Source: Nostoc cf. commune SO-36 (GTDB taxonomy: Bacteria > Cyanobacteriota > Cyanobacteriia > Cyanobacteriales > Nostocaceae). Taken from it: DNA of 64,000 nt. The notes under the pieces were generated by a model. The model saw only the letters and a list, made by a program, of their open reading frames with translations, made no database searches and was not told where the DNA came from. Every line of letters begins with the position of its first letter. Position 1 is the first letter of the stretch. The stretch lies in contig NZ_AP025732.1 in the NCBI RefSeq assembly GCF_023734775.1, forward strand, positions 2,176,501 to 2,240,500. The letters are read 5' to 3'. A program made the translations under genes and the position numbers. Shown here piece by piece: positions 49,179-58,394 of this stretch.

Positions 49179-49237
49179 ATTTTAGGAGGGCAAGGTGTCT
49201 GCCCCACAAGAATTATAAATAGCGATCGCACTTTGGT

Positions 49238-49426
49238 TTGATGGGGCGATCGCTTTTTTGTGAACTCTACCAGTTACTACAACCAAAACACCAATTTTAT
49301 TTAGCAGTTCCCAAACGAGTCTATGAAGGTATATTTTACGAACGCTTTGGTCAGCTAATTCTTACACGGATTTTGCTGTATCTTAATTATCTTGATGTTG
49401 TGTGTTTCCAAAGAATAATACATTAA
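49238..49426 (+). pseudogene. XisH C-terminal remnant
   Basis: The segment LLQPKHQFYLAVPKRVYEGIFYERFGQLI matches the C-terminal half of XisH, a protein needed for excision of the fdxN element and now seen as a PD-(D/E)XK-like protein. The first half of the gene is gone, and the frame drifts after GQLI. No xisI partner follows. It is a decayed accessory gene. Confidence 0.6.
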
Positions 49427-49467
49427 GTTGCGATCGCTCCGAATCGCTGATTTACTCATTAGGCTGC

Positions 49468-49836
49468 TCACAATTTCTCAAGTTTTACAAGACCGCCTTC
49501 GATTGCCTCTACCGTTAATCTGTAACCTTCCATTAGTGACATACCGACAAGTGGATCTGACTCAGCTTCATCAATCGGAATGGTTAGTAATTGCTCATCC
49601 CAGACAACAATAGCTTCATAGACATCAAACACACATTCACTACCATCTCCTAGAATTGCTCGTCCTCGCCTTTTCTAGGGTAGCTTTAATGTAGCAATGA
49701 AATCGGGTGGTAGGGATAACCAGCCGTTAAAACCTGTATCAACAATGGCGGTTTGCTCATGTACTTTAGCATCAGCACCAGAAATACGTAGAAGGATGAT
49801 TGGCTCGTAGTCAGCATTCACACTTCCAATAATCAT
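49468..49836 (-). pseudogene. Clan AA aspartic protease-like gene with an in-frame stop
   Basis: From ATG 49836 the product reads MIIGSVNADYEPIILLRISG, then the retropepsin-type active site AIVDTGFNGWLSLPPDFIAT, and after a TAG at codon 54 (49677-49675) continues in frame KRRGRAILGDGSECVFDVYE to LVKLEKL. The stop stands where relatives have an aromatic or similar residue (LKLP-stop-KRRG), consistent with TGG to TAG. Its ATG overlaps the stop of the next gene by 4 bases (ATGA). Such small retropepsin-like genes are often paired with a short partner in cyanobacteria. Confidence 0.75.
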
Positions 49837-50108
49837 TTTGTTTTGTCGATTCGACTAGATCCAAACCGACGCACATAGCGAGAACCAATACGCACAAACC
49901 AGATTTGTGCATCTGGGTAATGAGTCTCAAGGCGCTTCGAGGCATTTATTTCATCAGTATCCATTTCCCATGCACCTGTCTCAATGTCGATTGCAACAAT
50001 CTTGCCATAATTATCTGCTTCGACTTGTGGACGCACTTGAGAGTCGTAGATTTCATCACCGCGACGAGCAAATTCCTCTTTGGTGTAACGAGGTTGCCGT
50101 AATGCCAT
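49833..50108 (-). CDS. Small partner gene of the aspartic-protease-like protein
   Basis: This 91-residue protein starts MALRQPRYTKEEFARRGDEI and contains GKIVAIDIETGAWEMDTDEI and IWFVRIGSRYVRRFGSSRID. AGGAGAA precedes the ATG. The 4-base overlap with the next gene shows an operon. The pair is widespread in cyanobacteria and has the shape of a toxin-antitoxin module, with this one as the likely antitoxin; that is inference. Confidence 0.75.
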   Translation of the reverse strand: MALRQPRYTKEEFARRGDEIYDSQVRPQVEADNYGKIVAIDIETGAWEMDTDEINASKRLETHYPDAQIWFVRIGSRYVRRFGSSRIDKTK

Positions 50109-50275
50109 AATTCTCCTCCGTAGTCTTATACCACTGGTTAGGAAGGAGAAACTCCTCTAACATTTATTTTAAGCTTAACAGTTAAATTCGACTGGCTAAG
50201 GAATGCGATCGCTAATAGATTAAACGCATTAGCTTGTCTTGTCTGAACTAGAACCGCTATAAGCCACAATAGAAG

Positions 50276-50734
50276 TTGCCCATGTTTGAGGCGCTGATTA
50301 TGGAAGAATTATTAACTCTGAAAGACTTGCTTGTTAAGGGCGATGTTCAAGGAGCATTGATTGTAGTTGAAGAATTAACAGAAATGAGCCGAAATGACAT
50401 AATTAAAACAATTCGTAGCTATGCAGTGATTTTGCTGTTGCATCTGATTAAACAACAAGCTGAAAATCGCACAACTCGCTCTTGGGAAGTATCAATTCGG
50501 AATTCGGTTCGGGAAATTCAACGGGAAAATAAGCGGCGCAAAGCTGGGGGCTATTATTTCACGCCAGAAGAATTGTTAGAAATATTAGCAGAAGCCTATT
50601 TAAATGCCATTGATGAGGCTTCCTTAGAAGTAGAAGAAGGTCGTTATGAAGTGCAAGAATTAGAAAAGCTGGTTAACCAAGAAGAAATTATCAATCGTGC
50701 TTTGGTTTTAATCTTACCAGGAGAGTCTAATTAA
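50276..50734 (+). CDS. DUF29-like protein
   Basis: The product has 152 residues, mostly helical: EELLTLKDLLVKGDVQGALI, then LLLHLIKQQAENRTTRSWEV and SIRNSVREIQRENKRRKAGG, the DUF29 core of cyanobacteria. A better start may be ATG 50300 (MEELLTLK). It is followed 1 base later by tlyA, so they are probably cotranscribed. Function unknown. Confidence 0.78.
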   Translation: MPMFEALIMEELLTLKDLLVKGDVQGALIVVEELTEMSRNDIIKTIRSYAVILLLHLIKQQAENRTTRSWEVSIRNSVREIQRENKRRKAGGYYFTPEELLEILAEAYLNAIDEASLEVEEGRYEVQELEKLVNQEEIINRALVLILPGESN

Positions 50735-51513
50735 TTGGCTAAACAGCGACTCGACACACTATTAGTAGAGTTAAATTTATGTTCTTCGCGCGCCTTAGCA
50801 CAACGCTTAATTCAGGCGGGGGAAGTTACTGTTTAATCATGCAGTTAGTTGATAAACCTGGTACAGAAGTTGATATTGCCGCTCAAATAAATATTAAAGA
50901 GCGATCGCCTTTTGTTTCTAGAGGCGGCGAAAAACTCTCTAAAGCTTTGTCAGTATTTGCCATTCCCGTAGTAGAGCGCATTTGTTTAGATGGTGGGATT
51001 TCTACTGGTGGTTTTACTGATTGTCTTTTACAAGCTGGAGCAAAACTAGTTTACGGTATTGATGTTGGTTACGGACAAGTTGACTGGCGGTTGCGAAATG
51101 ATTCGCGGGTGATTTTGCGGGAACGCACCAATTTACGGCAACTACGACCAGATGAGTTATACGGCGAAAATGACTCGATTCCTGATTTGGCGGTAGTCGA
51201 TGTATCGTTTATTTCTTTAACGAAAATTCTGCCTGCTTTGTGGCAACTAACTCAAGCTAACCGAGAAGCTGTGTTGTTAGTCAAGCCACAGTTTGAAGTC
51301 GGCAGATCCCGTGTGGGTAAAAAAGGTGTTGTGCGCGATCCAAACGACCAAGCTGATGCCATTTTCCAGGTGTTGCAAACAGCCCACGAATTAGGATGGA
51401 AATATAAAGGCTTAACTTGGTCGCCGATCACTGGCCCTGCTGGGAATATTGAATATCTTTTGTGGTTGGGAATGGAAAGTGAAACACCACGCACTTTATT
51501 TAGAAGCAATTAG
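50735..51513 (+). CDS. tlyA: TlyA family rRNA 2'-O-methyltransferase, N-terminal frameshift
   Basis: TlyA proteins methylate 16S/23S rRNA riboses and sometimes act as haemolysins. From TTG 50735 (AGGAGAG 11 bases ahead) the S4-like domain reads LAKQRLDTLLVELNLCSSRA and LAQRLIQAGEVTV, then hits a stop near 50834. The rest continues in another frame from VDKPGTEVDIAAQINIKERS to SPITGPAGNIEYLLWLG. The FtsJ-like core has CLDGGISTGGFTDCLL and the catalytic Lys in VLLVKPQFEVG. Two extra bases at about 50832-50834 and 50844-50849 would explain the break. Confidence 0.88.
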
Positions 51514-51552
51514 GCAGATAACGCAATCAGCAACAACTGATTTACGGAAGAA

Positions 51553-51810
51553 TTAAACGTCGTAGATGAGACACTCTACAGAATCAGGATGGCGATCGCA
51601 ATAGTTTTCTAAAGAGGTTTTCTTTGATTTGGCTTGCTGTTGATCGGCTTTTTCAGCTTGTAATTCTTCCACAATGTCTCAGGCTACGGCACAACCAGCA
51701 GAATCACTGCCATCTAACTCACAAGTTGTCCGCGCTTCAGTAATGGCTTCAATAATGGCTTCTTCAAGATTTGTTGCCCCAGCAGTTTCAATTTTTAGGG
51801 TAGTTGTCAT
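51553..51810 (-). pseudogene. CP12 Calvin-cycle regulator with in-frame stop
   Basis: From ATG 51810 the product reads MTTTLKIETAGATNLEEAII, EAITEARTTCELDGSDSAGCAVA, then TGA at codon 44 (51681-51679), then in frame DIVEELQAEKADQQQAKSKK and NYCDRHPDSVECLIYDV. This is CP12, which binds GAPDH and PRK in the dark. Both Cys pairs are present. The stop replaces the conserved Trp of AVAWDIVEEL (TGG to TGA). Without readthrough the GAPDH-binding tail would be lost. Confidence 0.9.
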
Positions 51811-51969
51811 GATATTTTTACCTTTAATTTATACAGAAAAATATTAGAGGATAGGGGATAGTGTTTATTTCCCATAACCTCTACCCTGTAACCTGTACCC
51901 TTAATCTTGCATCTCAAATTTGGAATGTCAGTCAATTGTCAGAGGAGTTTGATAGAAGTTGATAAACAC

Positions 51970-52159
51970 TAGGACTTACGCACTGTACAAATTAATCATG
52001 ATGTGGCTTAACGAAAATAGGTTGTTTCAGGATTTGATTAATTATCCTTTGATCGTAAATAGACCATGCTGTAGGGGTTTAGCAATGCTTTACCCTTACG
52101 AAAGATGTGGCTTTTCACGTTATACATATTTACTATTTCTTGTCAATGCGTAAATCCTA
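51970..52159. mobile_element. MITE with 20-bp inverted ends and 5-bp target duplication
   Basis: The 190-bp element has ends TAGGACTTACGCACTG (51970) and CAATGCGTAAATCCTA (52159) that pair with few mismatches over about 20 bp. AACAC flanks both sides (51965-51969 and 52160-52164). It carries no transposase; a 64-codon frame inside is accidental. A full-length IS elsewhere must supply the enzyme. Confidence 0.82.
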
Positions 52160-52204
52160 AACACTTATAAACGGTAACAAATACTTAATAAATGTTATTT
52201 ATTC

Positions 52205-53551
52205 TCAATATTTTATGCCTAACTCTTGTCGCAGACGATACAGAATTGTATTCTGGTCAACTTGAGATAAAATTTCTTGAATCACACTGCTAGCGCCCAA
52301 CTGTCCCCAAGTGCAACCCTTTTCGAGATACACTTGAGCGGCTTTGCCAACGGAGTACGCACCATACCCAGCGATACCAGCTTGAGCGATCGCAGTGCCA
52401 GCAAAGGCAGTAATATTGCTGGGATTGTCACCACTGGTGATTGCGGCAGTAGTTTTACCCAAACCCAAAAGAAAACTACTACCTAATTCTCCCAGTAGTA
52501 AACCACCAGAACTAAATAAAATCGTTTTTAAAATTTTCCCGGCTTCGTAGCTAGTCATCGGCAAACCATACAATCTAGCTAGGGCGCGAATTAAAGCTAA
52601 ATCTGCAACAGTTCCGCCAAGGATATCTAAAAAAGCGATGGGATTGAGCATTACTGCCAAAGCTTTGTATTTGGTAAATTGCCAAATGATATCTTCAGCT
52701 TCTTGTTCGCGTAAGTCGATGGTTTTTTGAGCGATCGCGGCTTCTGCATCTCGTGCTTGGATCAGTGCATTTAAAGCCAGAAGCGATCGCCCTTCCCGAT
52801 TAAGAATATTCAGAATTGTCTCTTTGAGTTCGTCTACTTGCGGTGGTGGTGTTTCCCATTCATAACTGACACGCCCATCAGGCCACTCTACCCGCACTTC
52901 CATTGCTGCTGGTTCCGCCGCCACCATGACAATTTCATCAGGTAGTAGAGGCTTGGCATCGGGATGTCCTGCACCTAGTTGTTGCAAATTTTGGTAAATC
53001 ACTCCCTGGTCTGTATCTGGGTAAAGGTCTATTTTGTTAAATACTAAAATCAAGGGTTTTTGCGATCGCCGCAATTCCAGCAGTGCTTGATACTCAGTGC
53101 GTGTAATATCACCAGACACGACAAACAAAATTAAATCAGCCTGATGCACGACTTCTCGCGCCATGTCTGCCCTTAACTCACCCTCAATTTCGTCTAATCC
53201 GGGGGTATCAATTAACTCTACTAGTACCTTACCACCGGGCTGCCAACGCACGGAACGGGGCCATTGAGTGACACCGTTCAAGGGCCCAGTTTGCAGAATC
53301 TTGTCTCCCAGTAAGGCATTTAAAACTGCTGACTTTCCCCGACTAACCAAACCAAAGGCGGCAATTCTAATGACGTTAGAATCCAGCTTGTTGAGTGTGG
53401 CATTCAAAGCTTCCAATTCTGGTTTTACCAAACCTACCAATTCTGGGTTGGATGAAAGCTGTCCTGATTTGCGGAGATATCCATACCAAGACAGCGCTTG
53501 TCTGAGACTGGCGCGGGCACGATTTAAATGAGTTTCTTGCAGATTACGCAC
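52205..53551 (-). CDS. Membrane-associated GTPase with DUF697
   Basis: This 448-residue dynamin-like or Era-like GTPase has the P-loop AFGLVSRGKSAVLNALLG, switch II VELIDTPGLDEIEG and specificity loop LVFNKIDLYP. Two hydrophobic segments in the C-terminal third (LNPIAFLDILGGTVADLALI, GNPSNITAFAGTAIAQAGIAG-like) form a DUF697 domain. The family is common in cyanobacteria; its role is thought to be membrane remodelling or stress, not settled. Confidence 0.88.
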   Translation of the reverse strand: MRNLQETHLNRARASLRQALSWYGYLRKSGQLSSNPELVGLVKPELEALNATLNKLDSNVIRIAAFGLVSRGKSAVLNALLGDKILQTGPLNGVTQWPRSVRWQPGGKVLVELIDTPGLDEIEGELRADMAREVVHQADLILFVVSGDITRTEYQALLELRRSQKPLILVFNKIDLYPDTDQGVIYQNLQQLGAGHPDAKPLLPDEIVMVAAEPAAMEVRVEWPDGRVSYEWETPPPQVDELKETILNILNREGRSLLALNALIQARDAEAAIAQKTIDLREQEAEDIIWQFTKYKALAVMLNPIAFLDILGGTVADLALIRALARLYGLPMTSYEAGKILKTILFSSGGLLLGELGSSFLLGLGKTTAAITSGDNPSNITAFAGTAIAQAGIAGYGAYSVGKAAQVYLEKGCTWGQLGASSVIQEILSQVDQNTILYRLRQELGIKY

Positions 53552-53688
53552 GAAGTTAGGTTGATTTAAGGTTGGACAAACAACAGGCTACATATCCATT
53601 CTGATATAATTTCCAGACTGTTAGCTTGTTTTGTCAAATTAGGCAATTATTCAGAAGAGTTTGTATGCCCTTTTTGTGAAGTGTCCAT

Positions 53689-53994
53689 TCAGAACATAGG
53701 ATCATGTTCATTATCCCAACACTTGCGATCGCTCCAATTTCTGCCAGTATGTTCACATTCCGATGCATTATCTATCCAAGGAATCGATGTAGAGTGGTAC
53801 GAGTTTCCAATGGAAGTATATAAGATAGCTGTAAATAAGGGCAATAATAAAGATAAAGTTATCAATGTGCAAATCGCTAGAGTGATTAAATACCCCGTTA
53901 GTATCACAATGTTACTATTAGTCCAAAAAACTGTGCCTAGTTTATTGTTTTTTTTGCTATTTTTTAAGCTGGTTTTTGAATTCGAGAAAAGCAT
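53689..53994 (-). CDS. Small membrane protein with Cys/Trp C-terminal motif
   Basis: The product has 101 residues: a basic N-terminus, one strong membrane segment (TGYLITLAICTLITLSLLLP) and a C-terminal ASECEHTGRNWSDRKCWDNE, ending HDPMF. The Cys-Glu-His-Thr-Gly-Arg-x-Trp and Lys-Cys-Trp pattern looks conserved rather than random, so I prefer this strand over the 109-codon plus-strand frame across it. Function unknown. Confidence 0.55.
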   Translation of the reverse strand: MLFSNSKTSLKNSKKNNKLGTVFWTNSNIVILTGYLITLAICTLITLSLLLPLFTAILYTSIGNSYHSTSIPWIDNASECEHTGRNWSDRKCWDNEHDPMF

Positions 53995-54010
53995 AATGCA
54001 ACCCTATTAA

Positions 54011-54496
54011 TGCCAGTTGATAGAACCTATTTAATTTGTCAAAGCAAAGCTGACTAAGAGCTAACCGGATTAGGTTTTTGCTCTCAGCATACTTGGCAAA
54101 AATCAAATAGGATTTTGATCCAACTATGGATTTTTACGTAAGAACATTATTGAAGCTATATACTTTTATGTCAAAGGTATAAGTGACGACTTCTTAGAAA
54201 TTTTAATTTTTGGGCACTAAAAAATATTTTTCATGAAAAAATATTGAAGTTATAGCGATCGCTCTTACGTAAATCTTGGTAAATTTAACTCACAACCTGC
54301 TTTTTCTGACACAGTAAAAATACTTATATGACCTGGGCTATTATATATTTGTATCTGATAACAAAATTTGATTAGCAAAAATTTGCGTGATGCTGACAAT
54401 ATAAATTAATTCTTTTTTATACCTGGAGACGATAAATCAAAGAAACGGAGAAATTATTTAATAATTTCTCCGCGTCTTTGCATCTTCAATAAAGAA
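54011..54496. other. AT-rich gap
   Basis: No gene is seen. It holds a terminator at its right end. The rest has no recognisable structure beyond runs of A and T. Confidence 0.6.
54447..54471 (-). terminator. Hairpin after the acidic small protein gene
   Basis: GGAGAAATTATT pairs with AATAATTTCTCC around one base. On the minus strand it is followed by GTTTCTTTG. It lies 26 bases after the stop codon. Confidence 0.7.
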
Positions 54497-54829
54497 CTAC
54501 CACCAAATTCGATTTCCATTTTCGTCAACTCGTGCTTCCCGAATCATGTCAGAAATCTCTTCAGCATCTTTAACGTGATGGAGTGCCTTTTTTTCGCCAT
54601 TGGGTTCATCCACAACGAAGTAAGTTGGGACTGTGATATTGTCGCCTGTAATGTCTGGTACATTATCAACAGCTGCCTGTTTAGCCTTCTCTTCAACTGA
54701 TTGAGGCTCATCAGCAATTCTATCTCCTGGATTTGCGGTTAAGTTTCTGTCGTTTACATTTGGTTTACGAGAATCCCGCTCTTCGCCTACTGGTTGATTA
54801 ATTTGATTTTCTTGATTATTGTTATTCAT
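54497..54829 (-). CDS. Acidic, Asn-rich small protein of unknown function
   Basis: From ATG 54829 (MNNNNQENQINQPVGEERDS) the product has 110 residues. The first 60 are disordered and charged. The rest is ordered: VPTYFVVDEPNGEKKALHHV and DAEEISDMIREARVDENGNR, ending IWW. I do not recognise the family. It has its own terminator, so it is probably expressed. Confidence 0.65.
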   Translation of the reverse strand: MNNNNQENQINQPVGEERDSRKPNVNDRNLTANPGDRIADEPQSVEEKAKQAAVDNVPDITGDNITVPTYFVVDEPNGEKKALHHVKDAEEISDMIREARVDENGNRIWW

Positions 54830-54847
54830 GGCACTTTCAGATATCAA

Positions 54848-55431
54848 AAAATGTGACTTAACTAATCAACATCATAAAAAATCAAAAGCATAAAGAGTTC
54901 TTTCTCTAGAGAGAGTTTGAGAATAGATTTTATGAAAAACATATCTTAAGTTAGATTTTAGCTATGAGGCTAAACAATAACGTCTTACTCCAGAAATAAA
55001 TAATAATTAAAAATCACACTTGCAGAAACAACTCTTGAAAAAGCAAATTTTATAAAAATGAATTTATATTAAACATTTGCACCCATTTAAGATGTACGGT
55101 TAAATGCGAACTTGACAACAATCACTTTATTTGTAATTTTCATGAGTCTCAATACGATTCTCCGGGTCGAGTAGTTCATGCCCCAGCTAAACGCTGTCTA
55201 CCACTAATTACGGTAGTAGTCAAGCAAAACTAAATTCGTTTAGTTGATTGGAAACCTGCTGTAGATCCTTGTTAGCCTAGCAACATCAAATCAGATTGGA
55301 CAATGCCACCATACTTTTTGAGCAAGTTTAGGAAGTTATAAATTATATAAATTATAAAAGACTAACAAAAATTACTGCATGATTTGAATTTGTCAGGTAA
55401 GCTGACAACAGCAGTTTTAATCCTCAAAACA
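54848..55431. other. Gap upstream of the HAD gene
   Basis: No gene is seen. The sequence is AT-rich with no strong hairpin. The frame of the next gene is open back to 55384, but those 16 codons lack family resemblance. Confidence 0.55.
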
Positions 55432-56217
55432 ATGACCGCAAGTAGTCCCACGATTTTAGCCCTGGACTTTGATGGAGTGATTTGCGACGGACTAATTGAA
55501 TATTTTGAGGTAGCGTGGCATACCTACTGTGAAATTTGGTCGTCTGCTAACGATACACCACCAGATGATTTAGCTTTGAGATTCTATCGCCTACGCCCTG
55601 TGATTGAAACTGGTTGGGAAATGCCTGTTTTAATCAAAGCCTTAGTAAATGGAATTCCTGATGAAAACATTCTTCATGAATGGGCAACCATAGCTCCACA
55701 ACTTTTGTTAGATGACAAGCTACAAGCAAGAGAAATTGCTGCGAAACTAGATCAACAGCGAGACGAATGGATCACCAAAGATTTAGGTGGTTGGCTGAGT
55801 CTGCATAGATTTTATCCGGGTGTAGTAGAAAAAATCAAATTAACTCTTGACAGTGGAGTTAAGCTATACATTGTGACAACTAAAGAAGGGCGTTTTGTGC
55901 AGCAGTTGTTGCAACAAGAAGGGGTGAATTTACCACCAGAGGCAATTTTTGGTAAAGAAGTCAAGCGTCCCAAATATGAAATTTTGCGACAATTAATCCA
56001 GTCAGCAGGAGACAAAGCAGTTAGTCTCTGGTTTGTAGAAGATAGACTCAAGGCATTACAGTTAGTCCAACAGCAAGCAGACCTGGAGGATGTGAAACTT
56101 TTCCTTGCAGACTGGGGCTATAATACCCAAGCAGAGCGGGAAGTTGCCCAAAATGATCCGCGAATTCAGTTGTTATCACTTTCTCAGTTTGCCAAAGATT
56201 TCTCAGCTTGGTTTTAA
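55432..56217 (+). CDS. HAD superfamily phosphatase
   Basis: I start at ATG 55432, giving 261 residues. Motif I is LALDFDGVICDGLIEYF (nucleophile Asp). Motif II is LYIVTTKEGRFVQQLL (Thr). Motif III has the Lys in IFGKEVKRPKYEIL, and motif IV is LWFVEDRLKALQLV with Glu-Asp. A helical cap lies between motifs I and II. It is a typical small-molecule phosphatase of the phosphoglycolate-phosphatase type; the substrate cannot be inferred. Confidence 0.88.
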   Translation: MTASSPTILALDFDGVICDGLIEYFEVAWHTYCEIWSSANDTPPDDLALRFYRLRPVIETGWEMPVLIKALVNGIPDENILHEWATIAPQLLLDDKLQAREIAAKLDQQRDEWITKDLGGWLSLHRFYPGVVEKIKLTLDSGVKLYIVTTKEGRFVQQLLQQEGVNLPPEAIFGKEVKRPKYEILRQLIQSAGDKAVSLWFVEDRLKALQLVQQQADLEDVKLFLADWGYNTQAEREVAQNDPRIQLLSLSQFAKDFSAWF

Positions 56218-56858
56218 CTAATTCGTAATTCGTAATGATGCTCTCTACAACACGTTAACGTAATTATTGGCGAAACACTCGCGCATAATTGTCTATCTTG
56301 GTGATTTTGACGTTTTGCGCTCTAAATACCTAAGTTTCTTCTATTACGAATTACATTAGCGAGTATTCGTATCTGCTAGGGGAAACCAAGCTACGTGCAA
56401 TATCTCGTAGAGAGTGTCATTATCAATTACGAATTATTTTAATTTTCTGAAAAAATAGCAAATAAGCGAGATATTTAAAAAATTTGAAGAAGAATTCAGA
56501 AGTCAGAATTCAGGAGTCAGAATTAAGACGCGACGCTCGAATACTCGCTAACGCTTCGCTATCGCGGACTCGCTAACGCTTTGCTATCAGTCGGGGATTC
56601 ATACCGCGCAGGAATTGAAGACTACTAAATTTTCAATTTAGTGGGGGTGCAAAAACGCCGGTTATTCAGACGCGACGCTCGAGTACTCGCTAACGCTACG
56701 CTATCGAGTACTCGCTCTTCCGCCGGCGCTATCCGCCAGTCGCACAAAATTCATTCTGAATTCTGACTCCTGACTCCTGAATTCTGTTTGATAAATAATC
56801 AGGAATTAGAGAAACTCCTAACTCATAACTATTCACTTATCACTTAACACTTACTTTT
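56218..56858. repeat. Repeat cluster between the HAD and NurA genes
   Basis: No gene. There are two direct copies of a GC-rich unit (GACGCGACGCTCGA then ACTCGCTAACGCT) at about 56527 and 56671, framed by an inverted repeat: CAGAATTCAGGAGTCAGAATT near 56505 and AATTCTGACTCCTGACTCC near 56757. ATTCGTA heptamers occur at 56219. It looks like a composite of dispersed Nostoc repeats. Confidence 0.75.
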
Positions 56859-58037
56859 ATGCTTGATTTAACACAACTAGCGCGACAAATGCAGGGTTTA
56901 AGTCAGCATCTTACTTTAGAAGCTGCTGCCAGTCGTCAGCGTTTGGAATTAGCACAACAACACCTAAAAAATGCTTACGAGTCTCAACAAGATTTAATCG
57001 ATCGCCAAGAAAAATGGCGCGATCGCATTCTCTTTGCTAATGCTACCCCAATTGAACCGCTAGAAACCTGTATCGATATCTCAGTTCCGCCAAAAATTCA
57101 TACTGTCATCGCTACCGATGGTTCGCAAATTGCCCCTAATCATCACGAAATTGCTTACTGTTATCTCCTAAATATCGGCAGAGTTGTCTTACACTACGGA
57201 CAAAATCGCCATCCGCTACTCGATAGTTTGCCAGAAGTATTTTATCGCCCAGAAGATTTATATATGTCTCGACAGTGGGGAATTAGAACCGAGGAATGGA
57301 TGAGTTTTCGCCGCACTGCTTCAGAAACAACGGTGTTAGCAGAACTTGCGTGTAATGCAGCACAAGCGGAAACGCCAGCACTAGCGATGGTAGATGGTTC
57401 GCTAATTTACTGGTTTTTAGAACAATTGCCGATGGATGCACGCGATCGCATTTTACCCCCCATCTTAGAAGCTTGGCAGCAAATGCGTGATGCTCGAATT
57501 CCTTTAATGGGCTATCTTAGCGCCTCTCGCAGCATCGAAACAATGAACTTTTTAAGATTGTTGGCTTGTCCCCACCCAGTGCCAGACTGTAAAAGTCATT
57601 GTCCAAATCAGCTAGAAAAAGTACCTTGTAAAATATTTGAACAGTTGCGAGATACTTCTGTTTGGGCAACCCGGCTCAAACCAGGACAACGCAGTACCTT
57701 GTGGCGCAGTAATTCACCCATTCTCGAACTCTACGGCGATCAAACAATTTACTTTTGCTACGTCCACGTTGGCACTGAAATCGCCCGGATTGAAGTTCCG
57801 GCATGGGTAGCGGAAAATGCAACCATGTTAGACCAAGCACTGGGACTGATGTTAGCACAAGTACAAAAAGGATATGGCTACCCTGTAGCGATCGCTGAGG
57901 CGCATAATCAAGCAGTAGTGAAAGGTGGCGATAGGGCGCGTTTCTTTGCCCTTCTCGAACAACAAATGATTAAAGCTGGTTTGAAAAACGTGGGAACTTC
58001 CTACAAAGAAGCCAGAAAGCGCGGGAGTATTGCTTAA
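56859..58037 (+). CDS. NurA domain protein
   Basis: The product is 392 residues. A coiled N-terminal part (RQMQGLSQHLTLEAAASRQR) leads into the NurA nuclease core: HTVIATDGSQIAPNHHEIAY (first metal-binding Asp), LAMVDGSLIYWFLEQ (second Asp) and VAIAEAHNQAVVKGGDRARF. NurA is a 5'-3' exonuclease that works with the HerA helicase in DNA-end processing. No herA is adjacent. It is full length. Confidence 0.88.
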   Translation: MLDLTQLARQMQGLSQHLTLEAAASRQRLELAQQHLKNAYESQQDLIDRQEKWRDRILFANATPIEPLETCIDISVPPKIHTVIATDGSQIAPNHHEIAYCYLLNIGRVVLHYGQNRHPLLDSLPEVFYRPEDLYMSRQWGIRTEEWMSFRRTASETTVLAELACNAAQAETPALAMVDGSLIYWFLEQLPMDARDRILPPILEAWQQMRDARIPLMGYLSASRSIETMNFLRLLACPHPVPDCKSHCPNQLEKVPCKIFEQLRDTSVWATRLKPGQRSTLWRSNSPILELYGDQTIYFCYVHVGTEIARIEVPAWVAENATMLDQALGLMLAQVQKGYGYPVAIAEAHNQAVVKGGDRARFFALLEQQMIKAGLKNVGTSYKEARKRGSIA

Positions 58038-58394
58038 AATAATTCGTAATTCGTAATTCGTAATTCGTAATTTAATTCTTAACTACGAATTACGCCTTGC
58101 GGTACTAGTACTTTCGTTGTTTAAGAAAAATGACGGATAATAGTCCTGATTAATTCAGTTTACGTAACACTTCTTATCTTAAATTTAAAATATAAATGTT
58201 TACTTTACGGCTTTTTAGGGAAACCTTTATTTAGTAGAGAAATAAGTTAATAGCTAGCTAGTTTACTCAGTATAAACTAGTAGATACCTCTTGGCTCTAC
58301 ATCAAGTTAACTACGTTTTCTTTCGTAAGCGAAACAGTCTTCGCCAGAACTGACATTAAGTGAGTCTCTAGGTTGATATATCTTATCAAAATGG
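58038..58394. other. Gap before the large histidine kinase
   Basis: The left end holds an ATTCGTA heptamer array (58042-58069) with an inverse copy (TACGAATTACG) at about 58084. The rest is AT-rich leader. No gene. Confidence 0.6.
58042..58069 (+). repeat. STRR heptamer array (ATTCGTA)
   Basis: Four tandem ATTCGTA units directly follow the NurA gene. Two more units are at 56219 before it. Confidence 0.85.

Noticed and set aside
49428..49613. 61-codon plus-strand frame
   Set aside because: It overlaps the retropepsin-like gene on the other strand, which has clear family motifs.
51959..52153. 64-codon frame as a gene
   Set aside because: It lies almost wholly inside the MITE and is explained by it.
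53681..54010. 109-codon plus-strand frame
   Set aside because: The opposite frame has a membrane segment and an ordered Cys/Trp motif; the plus frame has no family resemblance or ribosome site.
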